Source of the DNA: Janthinobacterium fluminis
GTDB taxonomy: Bacteria; Pseudomonadota; Gammaproteobacteria; Burkholderiales; Burkholderiaceae_D
DNA: 64,000 nt
Direction: 5' to 3'
Assembly: GCF_028595325.1 (NCBI RefSeq)
Contig: NZ_JAQQXR010000001.1
Coordinates: 496,001 to 560,000 of the forward strand
Position 1 is the stretch's first letter, and each line of letters starts with the position of its first letter. The translations under genes and the position numbers were made by a program. Below, one piece after another: positions 15,281 through 25,461 of the stretch. The notes beneath the pieces are model-generated. The model did not search any database and was not told the origin of the DNA. It saw only the letters and a program-made list of their open reading frames with translations.

Positions 15281-18200
15281 ATGTCAAAACTGCCGCTGTG
15301 GGGCGCGGGGCTGTCGCTGGCCGCGCTGATCGCGGCGATCCTGTATATGGGCGCGGCCAAGACGGTCGAGGACGACGCGCGCCAGCGCTTCGAGAACGTG
15401 GCCCGCAGCACCCAGTACAGCCTGTCGGCGCGGGTGAAGACCTATTCGGACCTGGTGCGCGGCCTGGTGGCCCTGTTCCGCACCTCCGACACGCTCACGC
15501 GCGGCCAGTTCCACGAATACGTCGGCGGCCTCGACCTGCCGCGCCACTTCCCCGCCATCGAGGCGCTGACCTACGCGCAGTCGCTCACCGACGCCCAGCG
15601 CGACGCCTTCGAGGCGGCCGTGCGCCGCGACGCCAGCGTGCAGCCGGGCGGCTACCCGGACTTCGCCATCAAGCCGCCGGGGCGGCGGCCCTGGTATTCC
15701 GTGCTCAACTACATGGAGCCGATGGCGACGCTGAAGGAAAAGTTCGGCGTCGACATCGCCGCCACGCCGGCCGTGCGGCGCGCGCTGGAGCAGTCGCGCG
15801 ACTCGGGCCAGGTCAGCGCCTCGGGCCAGCCCATCATCGTGCAGGGGCCGCCGCGCCACATCGCGCTGGGCATGCGCCTGCCGGTGTACCGCAAGGGCCT
15901 GCCGCTGACGGACGCGGCGAGCCGGCGCGCCGCCTACCTGGGCGCCGTCGGCATCGGCTTCAGCATTCCCAAGCTGGTGCAGGGCGCGCTCGACGAGATG
16001 GCGCTGCGCCAGGTGCACCTGACGCTGTACGCGGACAACGCCGCCGACCCCGAGCAGCGCCGCCTGGTGCTGGAAAAGACCGACCGCCTGCTGTTCAACG
16101 ACAACGGCAGCACCGAGGTCGAGGCCATCCCCGAGGCCGAGCGGGCCGATTATTTCGAGACGGTGCTGCCGATCGACTTCAACGGCAGCCTGTGGAAGGC
16201 GCATTTCCGCGTCCGCAAGGTCGACCTGTACACGGGCTTCGACCGCTATTTCCCCGGGCTGGCCCTGTTCATCGGCTTCGCCGGGACCTTGCTGATCTAC
16301 GCCTACTTCTACACGCTGTACGCGTCGCGCCGCAAGGAGACCGAGCAGCGCCTGCTGCTCGACACGGTGCTCAACAACGTCGACGCCCACGTCTACATGA
16401 AGGACCACGACCGCCGCTACATCTACGCCAACGCCAAGATGGCCGAGGTGCTGGGGCAGCCGCTGGAGCAGATCATCGGCAAGCTGGACCGCGAGCTGAT
16501 GCCGGCGGCGCGCGCCGACGCCGCCTGGGAGCTCGACAAGCAGGTGTTCGAGGACTGCGTCAAGCACACCACCGAGGAGCAGTACGCCGACCGCGACGGC
16601 GAGGTGCGCCACCTGTGGACGGTCAAGGTGCCGCTGCTGCACGAGAGCGCGATCAACGCCGTCATCGGCCTGTCGACCGACGTCACCGAGCTGCACAACC
16701 TGAAGGAGCAGGCCGACGCCGCCAACCAGGCCAAGAGCGACTTCCTGTCGAACATGAGCCACGAAATCCGCACGCCGATGAACAGCATCATCGGCATGGC
16801 CCACCTGGCGCTGAAGTCGGTGGCCGACCCGAAGCAGCGCGACTACCTGCAGAAAATCTACCACTCGGGCCAGCATTTGCTGGGGCTGATCAACGACATC
16901 CTGGATTTTTCCAAGATCGAGGCCGGCAAGCTGGAGCTGGAGGAGCTCGACTTCACGCTCGACACGCTGCTGGCGAACATTTCCAGCCAGCTGGGCCAGA
17001 GCGCGGCGGCGAAGGGGCTGACGCTGGTGTTCGAGATCTGGCCGGGCCTGTCGCACCAGTTGCGCGGCGATCCGCTGCGGCTGGAGCAGGTGCTGCTGAA
17101 CCTGACCAGCAACGCCATCAAGTTCTCCGACAACGGCCAGATCTTCATCCGCGCCCGTCCGCTGGAAGACCAGGACCACCACACCATGGTGCGCTTCGAG
17201 GTGCAGGACCCCGGCATCGGCATGAGCCCGGAGGAGGTGGCGCAGCTGTTCCAGTCCTTCCACCAGGCCGACGCGTCGACGACGCGCAAGTACGGCGGCA
17301 CGGGGCTGGGCCTGGTGATCAGCAAGCAGCTCGCCGAGCTGATGGGCGGCGGCGTCGGCGTCGAGAGCCAGCCCGGCGCCGGCAGCACCTTCTGGTTCGC
17401 GGCGCGGCTGGAAAAAGGCGCCGACTGCTTCGCCGCCAGCGACGAGCTGGTGCAGCCGGACGTGCTCGACACGATACAGGGCGCCGCCATCCTGCTGGTC
17501 GAGGACAACATCTTCAGCCAGCAGGTGGGCCAGGAATTGCTGGAGGACGCGGGCGCCACCGTCTGCGTCGCCAACAACGGCAAGGAAGCCATCGACCTGC
17601 TGCTCAAGGAGCGCTTCGACTGCGTGCTGATGGACGTGCAGATGCCGCTGATGGACGGTTTCGAGACGACGCGCATGATACGCGCCCATCCGAAGCTGGC
17701 CGGCACCCTGGTCATCGCCATGACGGCCAACGCCGGCAGCGAGGACAAGGCGCGCTGCCTGCAGGCCGGCATGGACGAATTCGTCACCAAGCCGATCGCG
17801 CCCAAGCTGCTGTTCACGGTGCTGGCGAAGTGGCTGGCGCTGCGCGCCGACGTGCGCGTGCGCCCGCCGGCCGCGCCCAAGGCGGCGCCGGCGCCCGCGC
17901 CCGCCGCGCCCGCCGCCGCGGTCGCCGTGCAGGTGGAGGCGGCGGCGCTGCTCGACATGGCGGCGCTGGCGCAAACCTTCGGCAGCAAACCGGACAAGAT
18001 GCGCAAGTTCGCCGTGATGTTCCTCGATGCCGCGCGCGACAGCCTGGTCGAGATGGACCAGGCGATGGAGCGCGGCGACCTGGTGCGCCTGGCCGAGCTG
18101 GGACACCGCACCAAGTCGTCGGCGCGGGCCGTCGGGGCGATGAGCTTCGCCGCGCTGTGCCACGCGCTGGAAGGCATCAAGCACGACGGCGACCCGGCGC

Positions 18201-18292
18201 TGGCGCGCCAGCTGGTGGCGCAGATGCCGCCGCTGCTGGAGCGCCTGAAGGGGCACATCGCCCAGGAATTGACGGCGCGCGACCCCGGCTAG
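15281..18292 (+). CDS. CHASE-PAS hybrid histidine kinase with receiver and Hpt domains
   Basis: The product has 1,003 residues. A first membrane helix near residues 5-22 is followed by a periplasmic CHASE domain (about 60-250) and a second helix near 330. A PAS domain comes next (about 358-470, [17 protein letters not shown]). The kinase core carries H494 in MSHEIRTP, then the ATPase domain, a receiver with D785 in [11 protein letters not shown], and a C-terminal Hpt with H942 ([14 protein letters not shown]). Phosphate can thus pass H-D-H within one protein to an unlinked regulator. I chose 15281 because AAAGG precedes it and the helix begins directly after; an in-frame ATG at 15245 has no such site. 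Confidence 0.9.
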   Translation: MSKLPLWGAGLSLAALIAAILYMGAAKTVEDDARQRFENVARSTQYSLSARVKTYSDLVRGLVALFRTSDTLTRGQFHEYVGGLDLPRHFPAIEALTYAQSLTDAQRDAFEAAVRRDASVQPGGYPDFAIKPPGRRPWYSVLNYMEPMATLKEKFGVDIAATPAVRRALEQSRDSGQVSASGQPIIVQGPPRHIALGMRLPVYRKGLPLTDAASRRAAYLGAVGIGFSIPKLVQGALDEMALRQVHLTLYADNAADPEQRRLVLEKTDRLLFNDNGSTEVEAIPEAERADYFETVLPIDFNGSLWKAHFRVRKVDLYTGFDRYFPGLALFIGFAGTLLIYAYFYTLYASRRKETEQRLLLDTVLNNVDAHVYMKDHDRRYIYANAKMAEVLGQPLEQIIGKLDRELMPAARADAAWELDKQVFEDCVKHTTEEQYADRDGEVRHLWTVKVPLLHESAINAVIGLSTDVTELHNLKEQADAANQAKSDFLSNMSHEIRTPMNSIIGMAHLALKSVADPKQRDYLQKIYHSGQHLLGLINDILDFSKIEAGKLELEELDFTLDTLLANISSQLGQSAAAKGLTLVFEIWPGLSHQLRGDPLRLEQVLLNLTSNAIKFSDNGQIFIRARPLEDQDHHTMVRFEVQDPGIGMSPEEVAQLFQSFHQADASTTRKYGGTGLGLVISKQLAELMGGGVGVESQPGAGSTFWFAARLEKGADCFAASDELVQPDVLDTIQGAAILLVEDNIFSQQVGQELLEDAGATVCVANNGKEAIDLLLKERFDCVLMDVQMPLMDGFETTRMIRAHPKLAGTLVIAMTANAGSEDKARCLQAGMDEFVTKPIAPKLLFTVLAKWLALRADVRVRPPAAPKAAPAPAPAAPAAAVAVQVEAAALLDMAALAQTFGSKPDKMRKFAVMFLDAARDSLVEMDQAMERGDLVRLAELGHRTKSSARAVGAMSFAALCHALEGIKHDGDPALARQLVAQMPPLLERLKGHIAQELTARDPG

Positions 18293-18361
18293 CCCGGCAG
18301 CGGCGATAATAGGGGGTTTTGCGCGCCGCGCGGCGCCGTCCCCCCAACCCAACGGAGCAGC

Positions 18362-21300
18362 ATGCTTTCACCCGTCACACCCGGTTTGTTGATTTTGCAC
18401 GGCAACCAATTGGAGCAGTTGCGCGCCGCCGTCTTCCAGTGGCTGCGCAACAATCCGCTGGGGCCCCTCGAAGCGGACATCTTCCTGGTGCAGTCGAATG
18501 GCGTGGCGGAATGGCTGAAGATCGCCCTGGCCGAAGAGATGGGCGTGTGCGCGGCGACCCGCATCGCGCTGCCGGCGCGGCTGCTGTGGGAGGGCTACCG
18601 CGGCATGCTGGGGCGCGAGCGCGTGCCGAGCCGCTCGCCGTTCGACAAGGGGCCGCTGGCCTGGCGCCTGATGCGCCTGCTGCCGGCGCTGCTGGCCGAG
18701 CCCGTGTTCGCGCCGCTGCGCTACTTCCTCGCCGACGGCGACGCCGAGCGCCGTCTGCAGCTGGCCGAGCGCCTGGCCGACCTGTTCGACCAGTACCAGG
18801 TGTACCGCGCCGACTGGCTCGACGACTGGGCCGCCGGACGCGACCAGCTGCGCAACGCCGCCGGCCAGGGCGTGCCGATGGCGGCCGGGCAGCGCTGGCA
18901 GGCGCAGTTGTGGCGCGCCGTCGCGGCCAGCGTGCCGCCGCAGCAGCGCGCCTCGGGCCGCGCCACCATCCACCAGGAATTCCTGCGCGCCATCGAGGCG
19001 GGCGCGGCGCCGGCCGGGCGCCTGCCGCGCCGCATCGTGCTGTTCGGCGTGTCGGCCCTGCCTTACCAGAGCCTGCAGGCGCTGGCGGCGCTGGCGCGCC
19101 ACACGCAGGTGCTGCTGGCCGTGCCGAACCCCTGCCAGTTCTATTGGGGCGACATCATCGAGGGCCGCGAACTGCTGCGCGCCGCGCACCGGCGCCAGCA
19201 GGCGCGCAACGGCGCCGACCTGGGCCAGATCCCGCTGGAAGAGCTGCACGCCCACAGCCACCCGCTGCTGGCCAGCTGGGGCCGGCAAGGGCGCGACTTC
19301 ATCCGCATGCTCGACGAGTTCGACGCCGACAGCGCCGCCGCCGGGCGCGCCGACAATCTGCGCATCGACCTGTTCAGCGAGGACGACGGCGACAGCCTGC
19401 TGGCGCAGGTGCAGGGGGCGATCCGCGAACTGCGCCCGCTCAAGGAGCACGAGGGCGTGGCGCCGCCGCCGGCCGACCGCTCCATCGAATTCCACGTCGC
19501 CCACAGCGTGCAGCGCGAAGTCGAGGTGCTGCACGACCAGCTGCTGGCCATGTTCGCCGGCGGCAGCGGCCTGCGCCCGCGCGAGGTGGTCGTCATGGTG
19601 CCCGACATCGACACCTTCACGGCGGCCATCCACGCCGTGTTCGGCCAGCACAAGCGCGGCGACCCGCGCTTCATCCCCTTCGAGATCGGCGACGTCAACG
19701 AGCGCAGCGTGAACCCGCTGCTGGTGGCGCTGGAATGGCTGCTGCGCCTGCCGCAGCAGCGCTGCCGCCAGAGCGAGGTGCGCGACCTGCTCGACGTGCC
19801 GGCGCTGGCCGGGCGCTTCGGCCTGGACGACGAGGACTTGCCGACGCTGGGCGCGTGGATCGAGGGCGCCGGCGTGCGCTGGGGCCTGGACCAGTCGCAC
19901 CGCGACGGCCTGGGCCTGGGCGCGGCGCGCGAGCAGAACAGCTGGATCTTCGGCGTGCGGCGCATGCTGCTCGGCTACGCCAGCGGCGGCGGCGCCAGCT
20001 TCGCCGGCATCGAGCCGTACGCCGAAGTGGGCGGCCTGGACGCGGCGCTGGCCGGCTCGCTGGCGCAGCTGGTGGAGGCGCTGCTGCACTGGCGCGCCGC
20101 GCTGGCGCAGGCGCGCACGCCGGCCGAGTGGGGCGTGCAGGCGCGCGCGCTGCTGGCCGCCTTCTTCAAGGCCGGCGAGGAGGGCGAGCGCCTCACGCTG
20201 GGACTGCTGGAACAGGCGCTGCAAGGCTGGCTGGAAACCTGCGAGGGCGCCGAATTCACCGAGGCCGTGCCGCTGGCCGTGCTGCGCGCGGCCTGGCTGG
20301 GCGCCCTCGACGAACCGACGCTGAACCACCAGTTCGTCTCCGGCGGCGTGACCTTCTGCACCCTGATGCCGATGCGCGCCGTGCCCTTCCGCGTCGTCTG
20401 CCTGCTGGGTATGAACGACGGCGACTTCCCGCGCCGCGCGCCCAAGGCCGACTTCGACCTGCTGGCGCTGCCCGGCATGGCGCGCCCCGGCGACCGCTCG
20501 CGCCGCGACGACGACCGCTACCTGATGCTGGAGGCGCTGCTGGCGGCGCGCGACAAGCTGTATATCAGCTGGGTCGGGCGCAATGTGCGCGACAACACTG
20601 AACAGCCGCCGTCGGTGCTGCTGTCGCAGCTGCGCGACTACCTGGCGGCGGGCTGGAACCTCGACCTGAAGTCCCTGACGACGGAGCACGCGCTGCAGCC
20701 GTTCAGCCGCAGGTACTTCGAGGACGGCGGCCTGCTGACCTACGCCGGCGAATGGCGCGCCGCCCACGGCGGCGCGCCGGGAAGCGAAGACGCCGGGCGC
20801 CTGGCGCCGTTCGAGCTGGAGCCGAACTTCCGCCTGAAGCTGGGCGAACTGGCCAGTTTCATGCGCCAGCCCGTCAAATACTTCTTCCGCCGCCGCCTCA
20901 GCGTCAGCTTCGCCGACGCCGACCTGATCGGCGACGACGAGGAACCGTTTTCGCTGAACGGCCTGACGCGCTACCACCTGGAAGACCGCCTGCTCGGCGA
21001 CGCCGGCGAACCGGAGGCGCTCTCCGAGGTGCGCGCCAGCCTGACCCTGCGCGCCGAACGGCTGGCGCGCGAGGGCGTGCTGCCGATCGGCCTGATCGGC
21101 CTGCAGATGCAGCGCGAGCTGGTGGACGCGCTGGTGCCGGTGCGCACGGCCTGGTTGAAGCTGCGCGAAAAATTCCCGCTGCCGGCCGAGAAGCTGGCCA
21201 TCGGCCTGCAGTACGGCGAGCTGCGCGTCGAAGACTGGCTGGACCAGCTGCGCCGGCGCGACGACGGCGCCGGCGGCACGGTGGTCTGGCTGACGCAGAT

Positions 21301-21769
21301 CGCCTCCAAGGTGCTCGACAAGAACGAAGCGGCGCGCGCCGACAAGCTGATCGCCGCGTGGCTGCGGCAACTGGCGGCGGCCGCGCAAGGCTATCCGCTG
21401 ACCGGCTACCTGCTGGCGCGCGACGCCGTCATCACGATGGCGCCGCTGGACCCGGTCGAGGCCCGCCACGCCCTCGGCGCGCTGCTGGCGCTGTGGCGCG
21501 AAAACATGAACCACCCGCTGCCGACGGCCTGCAAGACCGCGCTGGCGCTGGCCCGGGGCGGCGATCCGCGCGCGGTCTACGACGGCGGCTTCGACCTCGC
21601 CGGCGAGGTCGCCGACCTGTGCCTGGCGCGCCAGTGGCCCGACTTCGCCGCGCTGGCGGCCGAGGAAGCCTGGGCCGACTGCTCGCTGGAGCTGTACGGC
21701 CCGCTGGCCGCCTGGATCGAGCAACACATACGCATCGCGCCCATCGCCGGCGGCGAGGAGGCGGCATGA
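18362..21769 (+). CDS. recC: Exodeoxyribonuclease V gamma subunit RecC
   Basis: The product has 1,135 residues and is the RecC subunit of the RecBCD helicase-nuclease, which resects double-strand breaks, recognises Chi and loads RecA. The N-terminus is typical (LLILHGNQLEQLRAAVFQWL), with the inactive helicase-like domains and the C-terminal split-nuclease-like region of the family. Length matches known RecC proteins (about 1,120). The stop overlaps the recB start by 4 bp (ATGA), so translation is coupled. Gene order is recC-recB-recD, compact and probably a single operon. Confidence 0.93.
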   Translation: MLSPVTPGLLILHGNQLEQLRAAVFQWLRNNPLGPLEADIFLVQSNGVAEWLKIALAEEMGVCAATRIALPARLLWEGYRGMLGRERVPSRSPFDKGPLAWRLMRLLPALLAEPVFAPLRYFLADGDAERRLQLAERLADLFDQYQVYRADWLDDWAAGRDQLRNAAGQGVPMAAGQRWQAQLWRAVAASVPPQQRASGRATIHQEFLRAIEAGAAPAGRLPRRIVLFGVSALPYQSLQALAALARHTQVLLAVPNPCQFYWGDIIEGRELLRAAHRRQQARNGADLGQIPLEELHAHSHPLLASWGRQGRDFIRMLDEFDADSAAAGRADNLRIDLFSEDDGDSLLAQVQGAIRELRPLKEHEGVAPPPADRSIEFHVAHSVQREVEVLHDQLLAMFAGGSGLRPREVVVMVPDIDTFTAAIHAVFGQHKRGDPRFIPFEIGDVNERSVNPLLVALEWLLRLPQQRCRQSEVRDLLDVPALAGRFGLDDEDLPTLGAWIEGAGVRWGLDQSHRDGLGLGAAREQNSWIFGVRRMLLGYASGGGASFAGIEPYAEVGGLDAALAGSLAQLVEALLHWRAALAQARTPAEWGVQARALLAAFFKAGEEGERLTLGLLEQALQGWLETCEGAEFTEAVPLAVLRAAWLGALDEPTLNHQFVSGGVTFCTLMPMRAVPFRVVCLLGMNDGDFPRRAPKADFDLLALPGMARPGDRSRRDDDRYLMLEALLAARDKLYISWVGRNVRDNTEQPPSVLLSQLRDYLAAGWNLDLKSLTTEHALQPFSRRYFEDGGLLTYAGEWRAAHGGAPGSEDAGRLAPFELEPNFRLKLGELASFMRQPVKYFFRRRLSVSFADADLIGDDEEPFSLNGLTRYHLEDRLLGDAGEPEALSEVRASLTLRAERLAREGVLPIGLIGLQMQRELVDALVPVRTAWLKLREKFPLPAEKLAIGLQYGELRVEDWLDQLRRRDDGAGGTVVWLTQIASKVLDKNEAARADKLIAAWLRQLAAAAQGYPLTGYLLARDAVITMAPLDPVEARHALGALLALWRENMNHPLPTACKTALALARGGDPRAVYDGGFDLAGEVADLCLARQWPDFAALAAEEAWADCSLELYGPLAAWIEQHIRIAPIAGGEEAA

Positions 21770-24700
21770 GCAGCCAACTGTTAAGCCCCTTGACCTTCCC
21801 GCTGCACGGCACGCGCCTGATCGAGGCCAGCGCCGGCACCGGCAAAACCTGGACCATCGCCGCGCTGTACCTGCGCCTGGTGCTGGGCCACGGCGGCCGC
21901 GACGGCAATGGCTTCGGCCGGCCGCTGCAACCGGCCGACATCCTGGTGATGACCTTCACGCGCGCCGCCACGCGCGAGCTGTCGAACCGCGTGCGCGAGC
22001 GCCTGGTCGAGGCGGCCGCCTACTTCCGCGAACGCGACGGCGCCCATCCCGAGCCCTTTCTCGACGCGCTGCTGGACGACTACCCCGATTACGCCGAACG
22101 GCAAAAGGCGGCGCACCGCCTGATGCTGGCGGCCGAGACGATGGACGAGGCGGCCATCTTCACCATCGACGCCTGGTGCCAGCGCATGCTGCGCGAGCAC
22201 GCCTTCGACAGCGGCAGCCTGTTCGACGAGGAGCTGGTCAACGACGAGAACGCGCTGTTCGAGGACTCCGCCCACGACTACTGGCGCCAGCAAGTCTATC
22301 CGCTGAACGCGGCCGCGCTGCAGCCGCTGCTGGCGGCCTGGCCCGACGTGGTGGCGCTGAAAAAAACCGTGCGCGAGCTGGCCAGGCGCGCCGAGGCGCT
22401 GGGCGCGCCAGCCGACGCCACGCTGGGCGGCCTGATTGGCCGGGTGCAGCGCGAGCAGAAGACGCAACTGGCTGGCTTGAAGGAGGGCTGGGCCGAGCGC
22501 GCCGACCGCATGGAGCAGTGGATAGGCCGGCAGCGCGAGGCGGCGCCGAAGTGCTTCCACGGCGCCAAGATGAAGCCCGAGTCGCTGGCAAAATGGTTCA
22601 ATGGCCTGCGCGAATGGGCGCTTGACCCCGGCGCCGTCAACCCGGCCGGCGTCAACGACACGGCGTGGCGGCGCCTGACGCCGGCCGGCATCGCCGACGC
22701 CTTCACGAAAGGCTACGGCGCCGAGGTGCCGGACGACTTCGACGCCACCGCGGCGCTGGCCGCGGCGCTGGCGCAGATCGCGCCGCTGTCGCACGACTTG
22801 TACCGCCACGCCGCCGCGACGATAGCGCGGCGCATGGACGAACTGAAACGGCGCGCCCGCCAGTTCGGCTTCGCCGACCTGCTGGAGCGCCTGAAAAGCG
22901 CGCTGCTGGGCGAAAACGGCGCGGCGCTGCGCCAGCGCATCGTCGACCAGTACCCGCTGGCGATGGTCGACGAATTCCAGGACACCGCGCCCGGCCAGTA
23001 CCAGATCCTCAACCTGCTGTACCGCGTCGCCGACAACGACCCGGCGCACGGCCTGTTCCTGATCGGCGACCCGAAACAGTCGATCTACGGCTTCCGCGGC
23101 GCCGATATCCACAGCTACCTGTCGGCGCGCGCCGCGACCGCCGGGCGCCATTACCAGCTGGGCACCAACTACCGCTCGACCGCCGCGCTGGTGGACGCCG
23201 TCAACCGCCTGTTCCTGCACGCCGAAGGTTACGGCGAGGGCGCGCCGCGCCATCCCGGCTTCGCCGCCGGCGCCTTCCGCTTCCGCGACGGCGACGCCAA
23301 CCCGCTGCCCTTCGACGCCGTCGAGGCCAGGGGGCGCGGCGAACGCCTGGTGCGCGGCGCCGCTCCGGAGCCGGCGCTGACGGTGGCCTACAGCCAGAGC
23401 GACGCCCTGAAGGGCGACAGCTACCGCGAATTCTTCGCCCACCACTGCGCCGAGCACATCGTCGGCCTGCTCAACGACCCGCGCGCCGGCTTCGACGGCA
23501 AGGACGGCTTCGTCCGCCTGCAGCCGGCCGACATCGCCATCCTGGTGCGCGACCGCAAGGAGGCGGCGGCGATCCGCAAGGCCCTGCGCGCGCGCGCCGT
23601 GATGAGCGTCTACCTGTCCGACAAGGACTCCGTCATCAACAGCGACGAGGCGGCCGACGTGCTGCGCTGGCTGCGCGCGCTGGCCAACCCGCTGGACGGC
23701 GCGCTGGCGCGGGCCGCCTTCGCCACCGCCACCGTCGGCATGTCGCTGGGCGAGCTGGCGCAGCTGTCCAACGACGAAGTCGAATCGGAGCGGCGCGCCG
23801 AGCAGCTCAAGGGCCTGCACCTGGTCTGGCAGCGCCAGGGCGTGCTGGCGATGCTGCGGCGCTTCATCCACGAACTGAAACTGCCGGCCGCCATGCTGCG
23901 CGAGGCCGGCGGCGAACGGCGCCTGACGAATCTGCTGCACCTGGCCGAACTGCTGCAGTCGGCCAGCCGCCAGCTCGACGGCGAGCAGGCGCTGATACGC
24001 TGGCTGGCCGAGCAGATAGGCGGCGAGGGCGAGGGCGGCGACGAACGCGTGCTGCGCCTGGAAAGCGACGCCGAGCTGGTGAAGGTCGTCACTGTGCACA
24101 AATCGAAGGGCCTGGAATACCCGCTGGTCTACCTGCCGTTCGCCGTCACCGCGCGCAAGGTCGACAAGCGCAACCGCAGCTTCTTCGAATACACCGACGA
24201 GCATGGCGTGCGCCACCTCGACATGAGCCTGTCGGAGCCGGCCCAGGAAGCGGTCGAGGAAGCGCGCATCGAGGAAGACCTGCGCCTGCTGTACGTGGCG
24301 CTGACGCGGGCGCGCCATTTCCTGTGGCTGGGCGTGGCGGCGCTGGCCAGCCGCAAGGCCGGCGAAAACACCCTGCACGAATCGGCGCTGGGCTACCTGC
24401 TGACGGGCGGCGAACGCCTGCCCGCCGAAGACCTGGCGGCGCGCTGGCAGCGGGTGCGCGGCGACTGCGCCGGCATCGTCGTCGGCGCGCTGGAGCAGCC
24501 GCGCGGCGCAACCCCGCTCGACCGCTTCGAGCGGCAGCCGGAGCTCAGGGACGGCGCCGCCTACAGCGCCAGCTTCGAGCGCGACTGGAGCGTCGGCAGC
24601 TTCACCTCGCTGACGCGGCAGGTGGGGCCGCTGCTGGCCAGCGTCCACGTGCCGCAGCGGGCCAAGGAAGAAACCCTGCTCGAAGACGACGACGCCCAGG

Positions 24701-25461
24701 CGGCGCGCACCGACGACGCGCCGTGGCACCGCTTCCCGCGCGGCTCCGTTCCCGGCAACTTCCTCCACGAACAACTGGAATGGATGGGCGGCGAGGGCTT
24801 CGCCATCGTCGCCGACGCCGGCTTCGACAGCCGCCTGGGCGCGCGCTGCGAGCGGGCCGGCTGGGGCCACCGCCAGGAAGATGCGGTGGCCTGGCTGCGC
24901 GCCGTGGCGAACACGCCGCTGCCGATGCTGGGCGTGCCGCTGACCGGCATCGACGCGGCGCTGTCGGAAATGGAATTCTGGTTTCCCAGCGAGCGCCTGA
25001 GCACCGAGGCCCTCGACCGCCTGTGCTCGCGCCACCTGCTGGGCGACACGCCGCGCCCGGCGCTGCCGAAACGGCAGTTGCACGGCATGCTCAAAGGCTT
25101 CGCCGACCTGGTCTTCGAACATGGGGGGCGCTACTGGGTGCTCGACTACAAATCGAACGCGCTGGGCGGGGGCGACGCCGCCTACCACAAACAGGCGCTG
25201 GCGGCCGGCATGGCGGCGCACCGCTACGACATCCAGGGCGCCATCTACATGCTGGCGCTGCACCGCCTGCTGCGCAGCCGCCTGGGCCAGCACTACCGGC
25301 CGGAGCAGCACTTGGGCGGCGCCATCTTCCTGTTCTTGCGCGGCATCGCCAACCCGCACACGCGCGGCTGCTACTGGCTGGAACCGCAGATGGCGCTGCT
25401 CGACGGCCTCGACACCTTACTCGACGAAACGACACCGCTTGAACACCACCATGACCATTGA
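21766..25461 (+). CDS. recB: Exodeoxyribonuclease V beta subunit RecB
   Basis: The product has 1,231 residues. It is a superfamily 1A helicase with Walker A ASAGTGKT (21-28) and motif II VDEFQDT (401-407). Further helicase motifs are GDPKQSIYGFRGADI and VTVHKSKGLEYPLV. The C-terminal nuclease domain keeps the RecB-family motif DYKSN around D1127. It drives 3'-5' unwinding and cuts both strands in the RecBCD complex. The start at 21766 (MSSQLLSPLTFPLHG) overlaps the recC stop; the much longer open frame upstream is the shadow of recC. The gene overlaps recD by 11 bp. Confidence 0.94.
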   Translation: MSSQLLSPLTFPLHGTRLIEASAGTGKTWTIAALYLRLVLGHGGRDGNGFGRPLQPADILVMTFTRAATRELSNRVRERLVEAAAYFRERDGAHPEPFLDALLDDYPDYAERQKAAHRLMLAAETMDEAAIFTIDAWCQRMLREHAFDSGSLFDEELVNDENALFEDSAHDYWRQQVYPLNAAALQPLLAAWPDVVALKKTVRELARRAEALGAPADATLGGLIGRVQREQKTQLAGLKEGWAERADRMEQWIGRQREAAPKCFHGAKMKPESLAKWFNGLREWALDPGAVNPAGVNDTAWRRLTPAGIADAFTKGYGAEVPDDFDATAALAAALAQIAPLSHDLYRHAAATIARRMDELKRRARQFGFADLLERLKSALLGENGAALRQRIVDQYPLAMVDEFQDTAPGQYQILNLLYRVADNDPAHGLFLIGDPKQSIYGFRGADIHSYLSARAATAGRHYQLGTNYRSTAALVDAVNRLFLHAEGYGEGAPRHPGFAAGAFRFRDGDANPLPFDAVEARGRGERLVRGAAPEPALTVAYSQSDALKGDSYREFFAHHCAEHIVGLLNDPRAGFDGKDGFVRLQPADIAILVRDRKEAAAIRKALRARAVMSVYLSDKDSVINSDEAADVLRWLRALANPLDGALARAAFATATVGMSLGELAQLSNDEVESERRAEQLKGLHLVWQRQGVLAMLRRFIHELKLPAAMLREAGGERRLTNLLHLAELLQSASRQLDGEQALIRWLAEQIGGEGEGGDERVLRLESDAELVKVVTVHKSKGLEYPLVYLPFAVTARKVDKRNRSFFEYTDEHGVRHLDMSLSEPAQEAVEEARIEEDLRLLYVALTRARHFLWLGVAALASRKAGENTLHESALGYLLTGGERLPAEDLAARWQRVRGDCAGIVVGALEQPRGATPLDRFERQPELRDGAAYSASFERDWSVGSFTSLTRQVGPLLASVHVPQRAKEETLLEDDDAQAARTDDAPWHRFPRGSVPGNFLHEQLEWMGGEGFAIVADAGFDSRLGARCERAGWGHRQEDAVAWLRAVANTPLPMLGVPLTGIDAALSEMEFWFPSERLSTEALDRLCSRHLLGDTPRPALPKRQLHGMLKGFADLVFEHGGRYWVLDYKSNALGGGDAAYHKQALAAGMAAHRYDIQGAIYMLALHRLLRSRLGQHYRPEQHLGGAIFLFLRGIANPHTRGCYWLEPQMALLDGLDTLLDETTPLEHHHDH

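Noticed and set aside
21781..25359. A long minus-strand open frame opposite recB, and similar ones opposite recC, the hybrid kinases and cheA
   Set aside because: They are low-complexity shadows caused by high GC content; the sense strand holds clear protein families.
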